64,000 nucleotides of DNA from Hwangdonia lutea (GTDB taxonomy: Bacteria > Bacteroidota > Bacteroidia > Flavobacteriales > Flavobacteriaceae). The translations under genes and the position numbers were made by a program. How positions within the stretch are numbered: position 1 is the stretch's first letter; each line of letters starts with the position of its first letter. The notes beneath the pieces were generated by a model. It was not told the origin of the DNA, ran no database searches, and worked only from the letters and a program-made list of their open reading frames with translations. The stretch is taken from contig NZ_CP136521.1 of NCBI RefSeq assembly GCF_032814565.1, positions 3,010,501-3,074,500 of the forward strand. The letters run 5' to 3'. This document shows, one piece after another, positions 54,681-62,790 of the stretch.

Positions 54681-55718
54681 ATGAAAAAATTAACTCTATT
54701 GATGTTGTTTTGTATAGCAACAATTACTTCAAAAGCTCAAAATGATTTAGATGCACTTCTGGCCGCAGGTGTAAAAAATGCAGAACGTTTTGCAAATGAT
54801 TATTTAATGTCGGGAACCGATGGCTTAATGCACAGCATGAATGCCGGTTGGTTTAATACGGCAGACGCTAAACCACTTGGAGGTTTTGAAATTTCAATAA
54901 TAGCCAATGCTGCAACCATACAAAATGAGCACAAATCATTTTTAATGAATATTGCAGATTACAATAGCGACCCAGATCAAGATTTTGTGGTGTCGTTTGC
55001 CGATGCTTCAACATCAAAATCTGTAGCAACTGCTTTAGGGGAAAATGAACCGGATATTGATATCGTAGTTACTTATAACGATCCTATTTTAGGTCCTCAA
55101 CAAGAAACCATAACCTTGCCAAGTGGCATTGGTTCGGATACGGCAAACTTACTGCCAACAGCGTTTATTCAAGGTGCTATTGGGCTAAGCAAAGGTATTG
55201 AATTAAAAGCGCGTTTTGTGCCTAAAATCAATACCGAAGATGTAGATATTAGCATGTATGGTGCGGGATTACAAATGGAATTTACCAAATGGTTGCCTGC
55301 CGATAAATTGTTGCCGGTAGCTATTTCAGGATTGGTGGCTTACACCCATTTGGATGGCACTTACGATATTACAGGATCTTCAGGAATTAGTGGTAGTAAT
55401 CAACGTATAGAGAATGATACCAATACCTGGTTATTACAATTAATCGCATCAACCAAATTGCCGGTAATCAATTTTTATGGTGGTTTAGGATATATTAAAG
55501 GGAAGTCGGAATCAGATTTATTAGGGACTTATACCGTATCAAACGGACCATTATTTTCTCAAACCATTACCGATCCTTTTTCGGTATCAAGCGAAGTGTC
55601 ATCTGTAAGAGGCACTATTGGTACAAAATTAAAAATCGGTTTTTTCAGATTAAATGCTGAGTACCATTTATCCGAGTTTAATGCATTTTCAGTAGGCGTG
55701 AATTTCGGATTTAGATAA
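54681..55718 (+). CDS. DUF6588 family outer-membrane-like protein
   Basis: 345 aa with a signal peptide (LTLLMLFCIATITSKAQ). Family features: the N-terminal helix DLDALLAAGVKNAERFANDYL, then SGTDGLMHSMNAGWFNTADAKPLGGFEISI, LLPTAFIQGAIGLSKGIELKARFVP and the barrel-like end LKIGFFRLNAEYHLSEFNAFSVGVNFGFR. Common in marine flavobacteria; probably an outer-membrane barrel of unknown function. It has its own consensus promoter, so it need not belong to the ECF regulon despite following the receptor. Confidence 0.85.
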   Translation: MKKLTLLMLFCIATITSKAQNDLDALLAAGVKNAERFANDYLMSGTDGLMHSMNAGWFNTADAKPLGGFEISIIANAATIQNEHKSFLMNIADYNSDPDQDFVVSFADASTSKSVATALGENEPDIDIVVTYNDPILGPQQETITLPSGIGSDTANLLPTAFIQGAIGLSKGIELKARFVPKINTEDVDISMYGAGLQMEFTKWLPADKLLPVAISGLVAYTHLDGTYDITGSSGISGSNQRIENDTNTWLLQLIASTKLPVINFYGGLGYIKGKSESDLLGTYTVSNGPLFSQTITDPFSVSSEVSSVRGTIGTKLKIGFFRLNAEYHLSEFNAFSVGVNFGFR

Positions 55719-55782
55719 TAGTTTTTTTGAATTCATTTTTTAATAAATGAATGTTTTAGTTAGTTTATATAATTAGTTGAGT

Positions 55783-55815
55783 AAAAAGTGCAAGATTTTA
55801 ATTTTGCACTTTTTT
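55783..55815. terminator. Terminator after the DUF6588 gene
   Basis: AAAAAGTGCAA pairs with TTGCACTTTTT across a 10-nt loop. Confidence 0.88.
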
Positions 55816-55836
55816 CGTTTGCAGTATTTTAATTCA

Positions 55837-55844
55837 TACTTTTG
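55837..55844 (+). promoter_or_regulatory. Candidate -7 element for mdh
   Basis: TACTTTTG, exact TAnnTTTG. A TTG lies 15 nt upstream, shorter than ideal. The leader would be about 105 nt. Confidence 0.4.
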
Positions 55845-55957
55845 TTAACCAAAATTTTTAGCGGTAAAACAAACAATAGTCATGTTTTAATTCAAAATAA
55901 ATAATGACTTTTGACTAGAATTTATAACATATCACAAATCATTTAAAACATAATTTT

Positions 55958-56884
55958 ATGAAAGTTACAGTAGTTGGAGCAGGGGCAGTAGGAGCTAGTT
56001 GCGCAGAGTATATTGCGATTAAAAACTTTGCTTCCGAGGTTGTATTATTAGACATTAAAGAAGGCTATGCCGAAGGTAAAGCCATGGATTTAATGCAATG
56101 TGCATCTTTAAACGGGTTCGATACCAAAATTACAGGCATCACAAACGATTATAGCAAAACCGCTAATAGCGATATTTGTGTTATTACCTCGGGTATTCCG
56201 CGTAAGCCAGGAATGACTCGCGAAGAATTAATTGGTATTAATGCCGGTATTGTAAAATCGGTGTCATCGAGTTTAATCGAGCATTCTCCAAACACCATTA
56301 TTATTGTGGTGAGTAACCCCATGGATACGATGACGTATTTGGTTCATAAAACAACAGATTTACCTAAAAACAGAATTATTGGTATGGGCGGCGCTTTAGA
56401 TTCTGCACGTTTTAAATACAGACTAGCTGAAGCCTTAGGAGCTCCAATTAGCGATGTAGATGGGATGGTAATTGGCGGACATAGCGACACGGGTATGGTG
56501 CCATTAACATCGCACGCCACACGAAATAGTGTTAAGGTATCTGAGTTTTTATCTGACGACCGATTAAATCAAGTAAAAGAAGATACTAAAGTTGGTGGTG
56601 CCACATTAACCAAATTGTTAGGTACTTCGGCTTGGTATGCGCCAGGTGCAGCGGTTTCAGGATTGGTTCAAGCCATTGCTTGCGACCAAAAGAAAATGTT
56701 CCCTTGTTCAACTTTATTGGAAGGTGAATACGGTTTAAGCGATTTATGTATTGGCGTGCCTGTGATTTTAGGTGAAAACGGTATCGAAAAAATAGTTGAT
56801 ATTCCGTTGAGCGATGCTGAAAAAACACACATGCAACAAAGTGCCGAAGGCGTTAAAAAAACAAATGGTTTACTTGAATTGTAA
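55958..56884 (+). CDS. mdh: Malate dehydrogenase (NAD-dependent, LDH-like type)
   Basis: 308 aa TCA-cycle enzyme interconverting malate and oxaloacetate. The Rossmann loop is VVGAGAVGAS and the coenzyme acid residue is VLLDIKEG. The substrate arginines lie in GIPRKPGMTREEL and ALDSARFKYRLAE, and the catalytic His in IGGHSDTGMVPL. VVSNPMDTMTYLV is the usual NAD-binding strand. Length and motifs fit the LDH-like MDH of Bacteroidota. Confidence 0.95.
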   Translation: MKVTVVGAGAVGASCAEYIAIKNFASEVVLLDIKEGYAEGKAMDLMQCASLNGFDTKITGITNDYSKTANSDICVITSGIPRKPGMTREELIGINAGIVKSVSSSLIEHSPNTIIIVVSNPMDTMTYLVHKTTDLPKNRIIGMGGALDSARFKYRLAEALGAPISDVDGMVIGGHSDTGMVPLTSHATRNSVKVSEFLSDDRLNQVKEDTKVGGATLTKLLGTSAWYAPGAAVSGLVQAIACDQKKMFPCSTLLEGEYGLSDLCIGVPVILGENGIEKIVDIPLSDAEKTHMQQSAEGVKKTNGLLEL

Positions 56885-56914
56885 ACTTTAATATCACAAA
56901 TTGGATTTTATAAT

Positions 56915-56940
56915 AAAAGACTGTAGAAATACAGTCTTTT
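56915..56940. terminator. Terminator after mdh
   Basis: AAAAGACTGTA-GAAA-TACAGTCTTTT, a perfect 11-bp stem with a GAAA loop. Confidence 0.9.
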
Positions 56941-56945
56941 ATTAT

Positions 56946-56953
56946 TATATTTG
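56946..56953 (+). promoter_or_regulatory. Candidate -7 element abutting the next gene
   Basis: TATATTTG, exact TAnnTTTG, 4 nt before the ATG at 56958. Confidence 0.45.
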
Positions 56954-56957
56954 GCGC

Positions 56958-57572
56958 ATGAATTCAAAATGGTACATTAGTGCTTTAATAGTTATTATCA
57001 CCTTATTTGGTGCTGTTTCTCAGCAGCAAGCTATTGTGCCAAATCAAGAAATTGTTCTTCAATTTACAGATGCTTCCATAACACCCGACGAATCCCAAAA
57101 CACCATTGCTATAATAAAACAGCAATTGCAGGATTTAGGTGTTAGCAATATTCAAATAAAGGAAGAAGAAGGCGGTAAGTTAAAAATCACATATCACAGT
57201 GATGCCGATGTTGCAAGTATTAAAAAGACCTTTTCAAAAGAAAAAAACCTCATTTTAGATGCTGGTTTTCCAAGTGAAAATGAAGGCTCTTCAAAGCGTC
57301 CTTTTGATGACCATACAGTTAGCTATAAACTCGATGTTTACGAAATACAAAAAGGGCACGATGCGCCGTGGGATTTAAACGGTACCTCGGTTGTTGAGTT
57401 AAAACCAGAAAGCAAAAGATTATCAAATCCAAATTTATATGCCTTTGTCAATCCTTTTGATGTCAACGAAAGCGGCGAAAAGGTAGTCTATAAAATTTAT
57501 TATAATATTGCCATTGCAATAGATAATACTTCACATAAAATACCCGAGGTTAGAGCCGGACCATTGGTTTAA
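56958..57572 (+). CDS. Membrane-anchored hypothetical protein upstream of secDF
   Basis: 204 aa from the ATG at 56958. Upstream in-frame codons back to TTG 56901 run through the mdh terminator and are rejected. One N-terminal hydrophobic segment (WYISALIVIITLFGAVSQQQ). Then a beta-alpha-beta unit (EIVLQFTDASITPDESQNTIAIIKQQLQDLGVSNIQIKEEEGGKLKITYHSDADVASIKKTF) that resembles the ferredoxin-like unit of SecD periplasmic domains. The C-terminal half carries PFDDHTVSYKLDVYEIQKGHDAPWDLNG. No family named. Possible accessory factor of SecDF, by position and fold only. Confidence 0.68.
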   Translation: MNSKWYISALIVIITLFGAVSQQQAIVPNQEIVLQFTDASITPDESQNTIAIIKQQLQDLGVSNIQIKEEEGGKLKITYHSDADVASIKKTFSKEKNLILDAGFPSENEGSSKRPFDDHTVSYKLDVYEIQKGHDAPWDLNGTSVVELKPESKRLSNPNLYAFVNPFDVNESGEKVVYKIYYNIAIAIDNTSHKIPEVRAGPLV

Positions 57573-57660
57573 ATCACTTCAAAAAACTGCTTTTGTATTC
57601 AACTCAAAAGCAATCAAAATTATTAAAATATAAAAACTGTCAATTACTACGAGAAAATTC

Positions 57661-57668
57661 TATATTTG
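57661..57668 (+). promoter_or_regulatory. Candidate -7 element for secDF
   Basis: TATATTTG, exact TAnnTTTG, with a leader of about 97 nt that contains a dispersed palindrome. Confidence 0.45.
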
Positions 57669-57725
57669 CTCGTTTTAAAATTGAAACAATTTTTGAACAA
57701 GGTAAAACCTTGTGAATCATTAAAC

Positions 57726-57751
57726 TTGTCATTCCCGTAAAAGTGGGAAAC
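57726..57751. repeat. Dispersed palindrome, ATTCCCG family, in the secDF leader
   Basis: TTGTCATTCCCGT-AAAA-GTGGGAAAC; partial pairing CCC/GGG with flanking TTC/GAA. Confidence 0.5.
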
Positions 57752-57772
57752 TAAGACACAAAAAAACACAAA

Positions 57773-60766
57773 ATGCAAAATAAAGGATTAGTAAAATTAT
57801 TTGCGCTCTTGTTTGGTTTGGTAAGTATTTACCAATTATCATTCACGTTTAAAGCCAATCAAATTGAGAGTGAAGCCCAAGAAATTGCTATAAATAAAAT
57901 TCCGGATACCGAGGATGATTTTAGAGCAAAAAGAAGTATTGAAGAAACAAATTACCTTGAGTCTATTGCCAACGATACGGTTTATAATATAGGTATTGCA
58001 AAATTCACGTATAATGATGTGAAGCAAAAAGCCATGAATCTTGGTTTGGATTTAAAAGGTGGTATTAACGTAATCTTGCAAGTATCGGTTAAAGATATAT
58101 TAAAAGGATTGGCCAACAACACCAAAGACCCTGTTTTTAATAAGGCTTTGGATGACGCAACCGAGCTTCAAAAAAATAGTCAAAACACCTATTTAGAAGA
58201 TTTTTTCATTGCGTTTGATAGAATTAAAGGCGATACAAAATTGGCCTCTCCAGATATATTCTACACCAAAGCTCTAGATGGTGAGATTAATGGAAGTATG
58301 AGTGATGATGATGTAAAAGGAGTTATCAGAACCAAAATTGATGAATCGATTGTTTCGGCTTTCGAGGTATTGCGTAAGCGTATTGATGAGTTTGGTGTAA
58401 CCTCACCAAACATTCAGCGTTTAGGAAATTCTGGTCGTATTTTGGTGGAATTACCAGGGGTTAAAGATGTTGAGCGTGCTACAAGCTTATTACAGAGTAC
58501 GGCTCAATTAGAGTTTTGGGATGCTTATAAAGGAGAAGAATTTTTTCCGTTTTTAGTACAGGCAAACGAGGTATTAAAAGACATTGTTAAAGTTGATACT
58601 GCTGATAAAGAGGTAGAGCCTCAAGATGAAGAAAATGCAGAAGACTCACAAATTGATGCGCTTTTGGGTGAAGCTGAAACCGATTCAACGGCTGTTTCTA
58701 GTGTAAATCCAATTTTCGATTTAATTAAAGGTCAAGGTTACCAAGGTGGCCCTGTCATTGCAAGTTTCGAATTAAAAGATAAAGAAACTGTTTTAAATTA
58801 TTTAAACTTACCACAAGTAAGAGCTTTATTGCCAGCAGAACAACGTTACGTAAAGTTTGCTTTTGGTAAACAAAAAAAGAATAGCGAGCTAGTAGATTTA
58901 TACGCTTTGGTTGGTAACAGAGAAAATGTGCCGCCTTTAAGTGGTGCCGTTGTTACCGATGCGCGTAACCAATTCGGGCCAACAGGTAAGTCTGAAGTGT
59001 CTATGCAAATGAATTCTAAGGGCGCTAAGGTTTGGGAAGAAATGACTGGGAATGCCTTCAACCAAGGCAGTCAAATTGCCATTGTTTTAGATAATATTGT
59101 GTATTCTGCACCTGGTGTAACTACAGGGCCTATTGCCGGAGGAAGCTCTTCAATTTCTGGAGATTTTACATTAAACGAAGCTATCGATTTAGCCAATGTA
59201 CTACGTGCAGGTAAATTACCGGCATCGGCCGATATCATTTCGAGTGAAGTAGTTGGTCCATCATTAGGGCAAGAAGCTATTGATAGTGGTACCAAATCGT
59301 TTATGATTGCCTTGGCATTAGTATTACTTTGGATGATTTTCTATTACGGAAAAGCGGGTGGATTTGCAGACATCGCCATGGCGTTGAATATCTTATTAAT
59401 CTTTGGTATTTTATCTGGTTTAGGAGCCGTATTAACTTTACCGGGTATTGCAGGTATTGTGTTAACTATTGGTATGTCGGTTGATGCGAACGTGCTTATC
59501 TTCGAGCGTATTCGTGAGGAAATCGTAAAAGGTAAAGGACAAAAAGAAGCAATTCAAGACGGATTTAGTAACGCCTTATCTTCTATTTTAGATGCCAATA
59601 TTACAACCGGTTTAACAGCATTAATCTTATTTATTTTTGGAACAGGCCCTATTAAAGGATTTGCAACCACCTTATTAATAGGTATCGCAACATCTTTATT
59701 TACGGCTATTTTCATCACCAGATTATTAGTAGATTGGTATGTAAACAGAGGCGGAAAGTTAGATTTCTCAACCGCATTAACTAAAAACTTATTCAGAAAT
59801 ATTAGCATTGAATTCTTAAAGAAACGTAAGGTAGCTTATGTGGTTTCTGCAGTATTTATTGTAGTAAGTTTAGGTTCGTTGTTTACAAATAGCTTAGACC
59901 AAGGTGTCGATTTTGTTGGTGGTAGAACCTATCAAGTGCGTTTTGACCAAGATGTTAGTGCTGCCGAAATTACCGATGTACTTTCGCAACCGGAAATTTT
60001 TGGAAGCGCAGATGCTAAAACCTTTGGTAGTGCCAATCAATTAAAAATTACTACTAAGTATAAAGTTAACGAAACAGGATCTGAAGTTGATGAAGAAATT
60101 AGAAAAGCATTATATGATGGTCTTGTTCCTTATTTAGAAGGAATATCTTATGAAGAATTTATAGATTTAAACGATGTAAACAAACAAGTTGGATTACTTG
60201 AATCTTACAAAGTATCGCCAACCATTGCCGACGATATTAAACAAGCCTCGGTATGGGCGGTATTGGGCTCGTTAATAGTAGTGTTCCTTTATATCTTATT
60301 CCGATTTAAGAAATGGCAGTACTCATTGGGTGCGGTATCAGCGGTTTTCCACGATGTATTAATTGTATTGGGGGTATTCTCGTTAACCTATAAATTCATG
60401 CCGTTCAGTATGGAAATAGACCAAGCCTTTATCGCAGCCATATTAACTGTTATTGGTTACTCGTTAAACGATACCGTGGTTGTATTCGATAGAATTCGTG
60501 AGTTTTTTAACGAGCACACCTCTTGGAAATTCGATAAAGTTGTAAACGTATCATTAAGCAGTACTTTAAGTAGAACACTAAATACATCATTAACAACGTT
60601 AGTAGTGTTGTTATCCATCTTTATTTTTGGTGGCGATTCAATTCGAGGCTTTATGTTTGCCTTAATTGTGGGTGTTATAGTTGGTACGTATTCATCGTTG
60701 TTTATAGCAACACCAATCATGTACGATTCAGTAAATAAATTACAAGGAAAAAAGAAGAACGACTAA
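57773..60766 (+). CDS. secDF: Protein translocase SecDF (fused SecD-SecF)
   Basis: 997 aa proton-driven Sec accessory protein with SecD and SecF in one chain, as is common in Bacteroidota. SecD half: TM1, LGLDLKGGINVILQV, the periplasmic P1 region with RKRIDEFGVTSPNIQRLGNSGRILVELPG, NQFGPTGKSEVSMQMN, then TM bundle with GMSVDANVLIFERIREE. SecF half (from about residue 690): DQGVDFVGGRTYQVRF and VIGYSLNDTVVVFDRIREFF. An acidic insertion (VEPQDEENAEDSQID) lies inside P1. A terminator follows. Confidence 0.97.
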   Translation: MQNKGLVKLFALLFGLVSIYQLSFTFKANQIESEAQEIAINKIPDTEDDFRAKRSIEETNYLESIANDTVYNIGIAKFTYNDVKQKAMNLGLDLKGGINVILQVSVKDILKGLANNTKDPVFNKALDDATELQKNSQNTYLEDFFIAFDRIKGDTKLASPDIFYTKALDGEINGSMSDDDVKGVIRTKIDESIVSAFEVLRKRIDEFGVTSPNIQRLGNSGRILVELPGVKDVERATSLLQSTAQLEFWDAYKGEEFFPFLVQANEVLKDIVKVDTADKEVEPQDEENAEDSQIDALLGEAETDSTAVSSVNPIFDLIKGQGYQGGPVIASFELKDKETVLNYLNLPQVRALLPAEQRYVKFAFGKQKKNSELVDLYALVGNRENVPPLSGAVVTDARNQFGPTGKSEVSMQMNSKGAKVWEEMTGNAFNQGSQIAIVLDNIVYSAPGVTTGPIAGGSSSISGDFTLNEAIDLANVLRAGKLPASADIISSEVVGPSLGQEAIDSGTKSFMIALALVLLWMIFYYGKAGGFADIAMALNILLIFGILSGLGAVLTLPGIAGIVLTIGMSVDANVLIFERIREEIVKGKGQKEAIQDGFSNALSSILDANITTGLTALILFIFGTGPIKGFATTLLIGIATSLFTAIFITRLLVDWYVNRGGKLDFSTALTKNLFRNISIEFLKKRKVAYVVSAVFIVVSLGSLFTNSLDQGVDFVGGRTYQVRFDQDVSAAEITDVLSQPEIFGSADAKTFGSANQLKITTKYKVNETGSEVDEEIRKALYDGLVPYLEGISYEEFIDLNDVNKQVGLLESYKVSPTIADDIKQASVWAVLGSLIVVFLYILFRFKKWQYSLGAVSAVFHDVLIVLGVFSLTYKFMPFSMEIDQAFIAAILTVIGYSLNDTVVVFDRIREFFNEHTSWKFDKVVNVSLSSTLSRTLNTSLTTLVVLLSIFIFGGDSIRGFMFALIVGVIVGTYSSLFIATPIMYDSVNKLQGKKKND

Positions 60767-60788
60767 CTCAAATTTTTTCTTTATAATG

Positions 60789-60820
60789 AGAAGCCTATCA
60801 TGTATTTGATAGGCTTTTCT
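60789..60820. terminator. Bidirectional terminator after secDF
   Basis: AAGCCTATCA pairs with TGATAGGCTT with flanking A/T, between convergent genes. Confidence 0.85.
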
Positions 60821-60823
60821 ATT

Positions 60824-61288
60824 TTAGATATTTAATGCTTTCCTTTTTTTACCGGTAATATGTTCTATCTTAATTAAGAAAACAATAGGGGTGTTTCCTT
60901 TAAAAATTTTACTTGAAAACTCGCTGATAAAATCTAGTTTTGTATGCTCTTTTTCAATAATTACATCCTTAACACCTAATGAAAACGCATGAAGATACGC
61001 CTTGGCACCGCTACCAAATTGCTGTTCGAACTTACCGTGAACCAATACCGATTTCCAATGGTTAATGGTTGATATTTCTGCAACTTGAAGAGATACGGCG
61101 TTGTTTTTTCTCATCGCAATTATTTTATGACCTTCACCCGAATAACAAATAATGGCGTTGTTATTTTTGTCGAAATAATAGGTAATGGGCACCACAAAAG
61201 GCTTATTTTGATAGATGTACGACAAATGCCCTATATAATTGTTCTCAAGGATAAAGCGGCTTTCTTTTAGATCTAAATTTTGTATCAT
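60824..61288 (-). CDS. Pyridoxamine 5'-phosphate oxidase-like flavin-binding protein
   Basis: 154 aa split-barrel protein of the NimA/PNPOx-like group. IGHLSYIYQNKPFVVPITYYFDKNNNAIICYSGEGHKIIAMRKNNAVSLQVAE is the FMN-binding half barrel, with S/GEGHKI in the phosphate-binding region. NHWKSVLVHGKFEQ is the second conserved block. No signal peptide. Probable FMN-dependent oxidoreductase or flavin sensor; substrate unknown. Confidence 0.83.
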   Translation of the reverse strand: MIQNLDLKESRFILENNYIGHLSYIYQNKPFVVPITYYFDKNNNAIICYSGEGHKIIAMRKNNAVSLQVAEISTINHWKSVLVHGKFEQQFGSGAKAYLHAFSLGVKDVIIEKEHTKLDFISEFSSKIFKGNTPIVFLIKIEHITGKKRKALNI

Positions 61289-61369
61289 GGCATTTTAATT
61301 TTAAGGCAACATACTAGTAGCTATTAGACCCAAGTAAGTTATTTATTATCGAGGATTTAGACTATGATA

Positions 61370-62587
61370 TTAGTCAGTTTTAAGCTCTATAAGTGTAATC
61401 TCAGGTCGCATGCCCAATCTACCAGGAAAACCTAACCAGCCCAACCCACGATTAACATGTAAGTATTGGTCTTTCTCATTATATAATCCGGCCCAATGTT
61501 TGTATTTATATTTTATGGGGCTCCATTGCAGGTTTTTATATTTAAAAGCGGCCTGCATACCATGTGTGTGTCCGGATAAGGTTAATGCGATATTGGTTTT
61601 TTCTATCACTTCTTCAGTCCAATGCGAAGGGTCGTGTGATAATAATATTTTAAACGGAATGGCGTCTACATTTTTAATGGCTTTTTGCAAATCGCCATAT
61701 TGTTTGAAAGGCGGATTCCCCCAATTTTCGACACCTACAATGGCAATTTTATCGTTATTCTCTTCAATAATATCAGACTGATTAAGCAAGAGTTTGAAAT
61801 CTATGTCATTAAAAAAAGCCTTAATCGCATTAAAATTTTCTTGCTTTTCTTTTTCGGAATGCCATGTACTATAATCGCCATAATCATGGTTGCCCAAAAC
61901 GGCATATTTGCCCAAGGTTGCCGATAATTTTCTGAACACGCGACTCCATCCGCGTAATTCCCAAGCATAATTGTTTACCAAATCTCCCGTAAAAAAAATT
62001 AAATCGGGTTTTAAATGGTTAATCTTACTCACAGCACGATTTAAAATATGAAAGCGATGGTTGAAACTGCCTAAATGCGCATCTGAAATATGAACAATTC
62101 TTAAATTTTCGAAGGCTTTAGGTAGGTGATTGAATTTAATTTCTACATGATAAATTTTAAAATTATAGAGCGATTTAAAAATGCCATAAACAATCACGAA
62201 AAAAGGTAAAAACCCTGAAAATAAAGCTATAAGCGGAATAATTAAAAGCGATTCTTTTTCTGAAAAAACAAAGTTTGTAAAGAATAGTATCGATATCACT
62301 ATTACAAAAATTATTTTGGGGATGAATGAAGAAATGGTTAAACCGTATAATGATGATATTAGAAGTTGCTTTCTTCTGGGGTCAATAGCGTTCAACCTCA
62401 CTTTTAATATGATTATTGATATAATAAGCCCTATGGTGAATACCCAAAATATGATGTGAATCGCATGTCTTAAGAATACCGATGTAATAAGTTTGGTTAT
62501 AGATTGTAGCCCATAGAAGGCAAAAATATCGATCAATAAGATGGCCAAACATAAAAGTAAAATAGTAAATAGTGAGTAGCTGCGCAT
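61370..62587 (-). CDS. Metallophosphoesterase with N-terminal membrane domain
   Basis: 405 aa. Four or more TM helices occupy residues ~1-145. The calcineurin-like phosphoesterase domain follows: RIVHISDAHLG (DxH), LIFFTGDLVNN (GD), YAVLGNHDYGDY (GNHD), FKILLSHDPSHW (H) and ALTLSGHTHGMQ (GHTH). The layout matches YkuE/YaeI-type membrane phosphoesterases, some of which cleave UDP-2,3-diacylglucosamine-like or other phospholipid substrates. The exact substrate is not known here. Confidence 0.9.
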   Translation of the reverse strand: MRSYSLFTILLLCLAILLIDIFAFYGLQSITKLITSVFLRHAIHIIFWVFTIGLIISIIILKVRLNAIDPRRKQLLISSLYGLTISSFIPKIIFVIVISILFFTNFVFSEKESLLIIPLIALFSGFLPFFVIVYGIFKSLYNFKIYHVEIKFNHLPKAFENLRIVHISDAHLGSFNHRFHILNRAVSKINHLKPDLIFFTGDLVNNYAWELRGWSRVFRKLSATLGKYAVLGNHDYGDYSTWHSEKEKQENFNAIKAFFNDIDFKLLLNQSDIIEENNDKIAIVGVENWGNPPFKQYGDLQKAIKNVDAIPFKILLSHDPSHWTEEVIEKTNIALTLSGHTHGMQAAFKYKNLQWSPIKYKYKHWAGLYNEKDQYLHVNRGLGWLGFPGRLGMRPEITLIELKTD

Positions 62588-62790
62588 TAAAGAATATTAT
62601 GTTTTTTTTGTTTTTGTTTAAGACGTCGTTTGTCTTTGAGTGCCCCTAACTTCGGTTCACATCTGAAGCCAAAAATCCTAATGTTGTTATTTATAAAGTT
62701 AATTGACACCTTCAGCCTTTAATATGAGAGATATCAGTTTAACCTTAAAAAAATCAATAACATTGATAACTATGTTTTGAGTTTTTATAT
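62588..62790. other. Intergenic region between ATPase and phosphoesterase genes
   Basis: 203 bp with no ORF. A weak AGAC...GTCT inverted repeat lies near 62620. Nothing else is recognised. Confidence 0.3.

Noticed and set aside
56901-56957. Upstream TTG start for the gene before secDF
   Set aside because: The extra 19 codons run through the mdh terminator hairpin and the -7 element.
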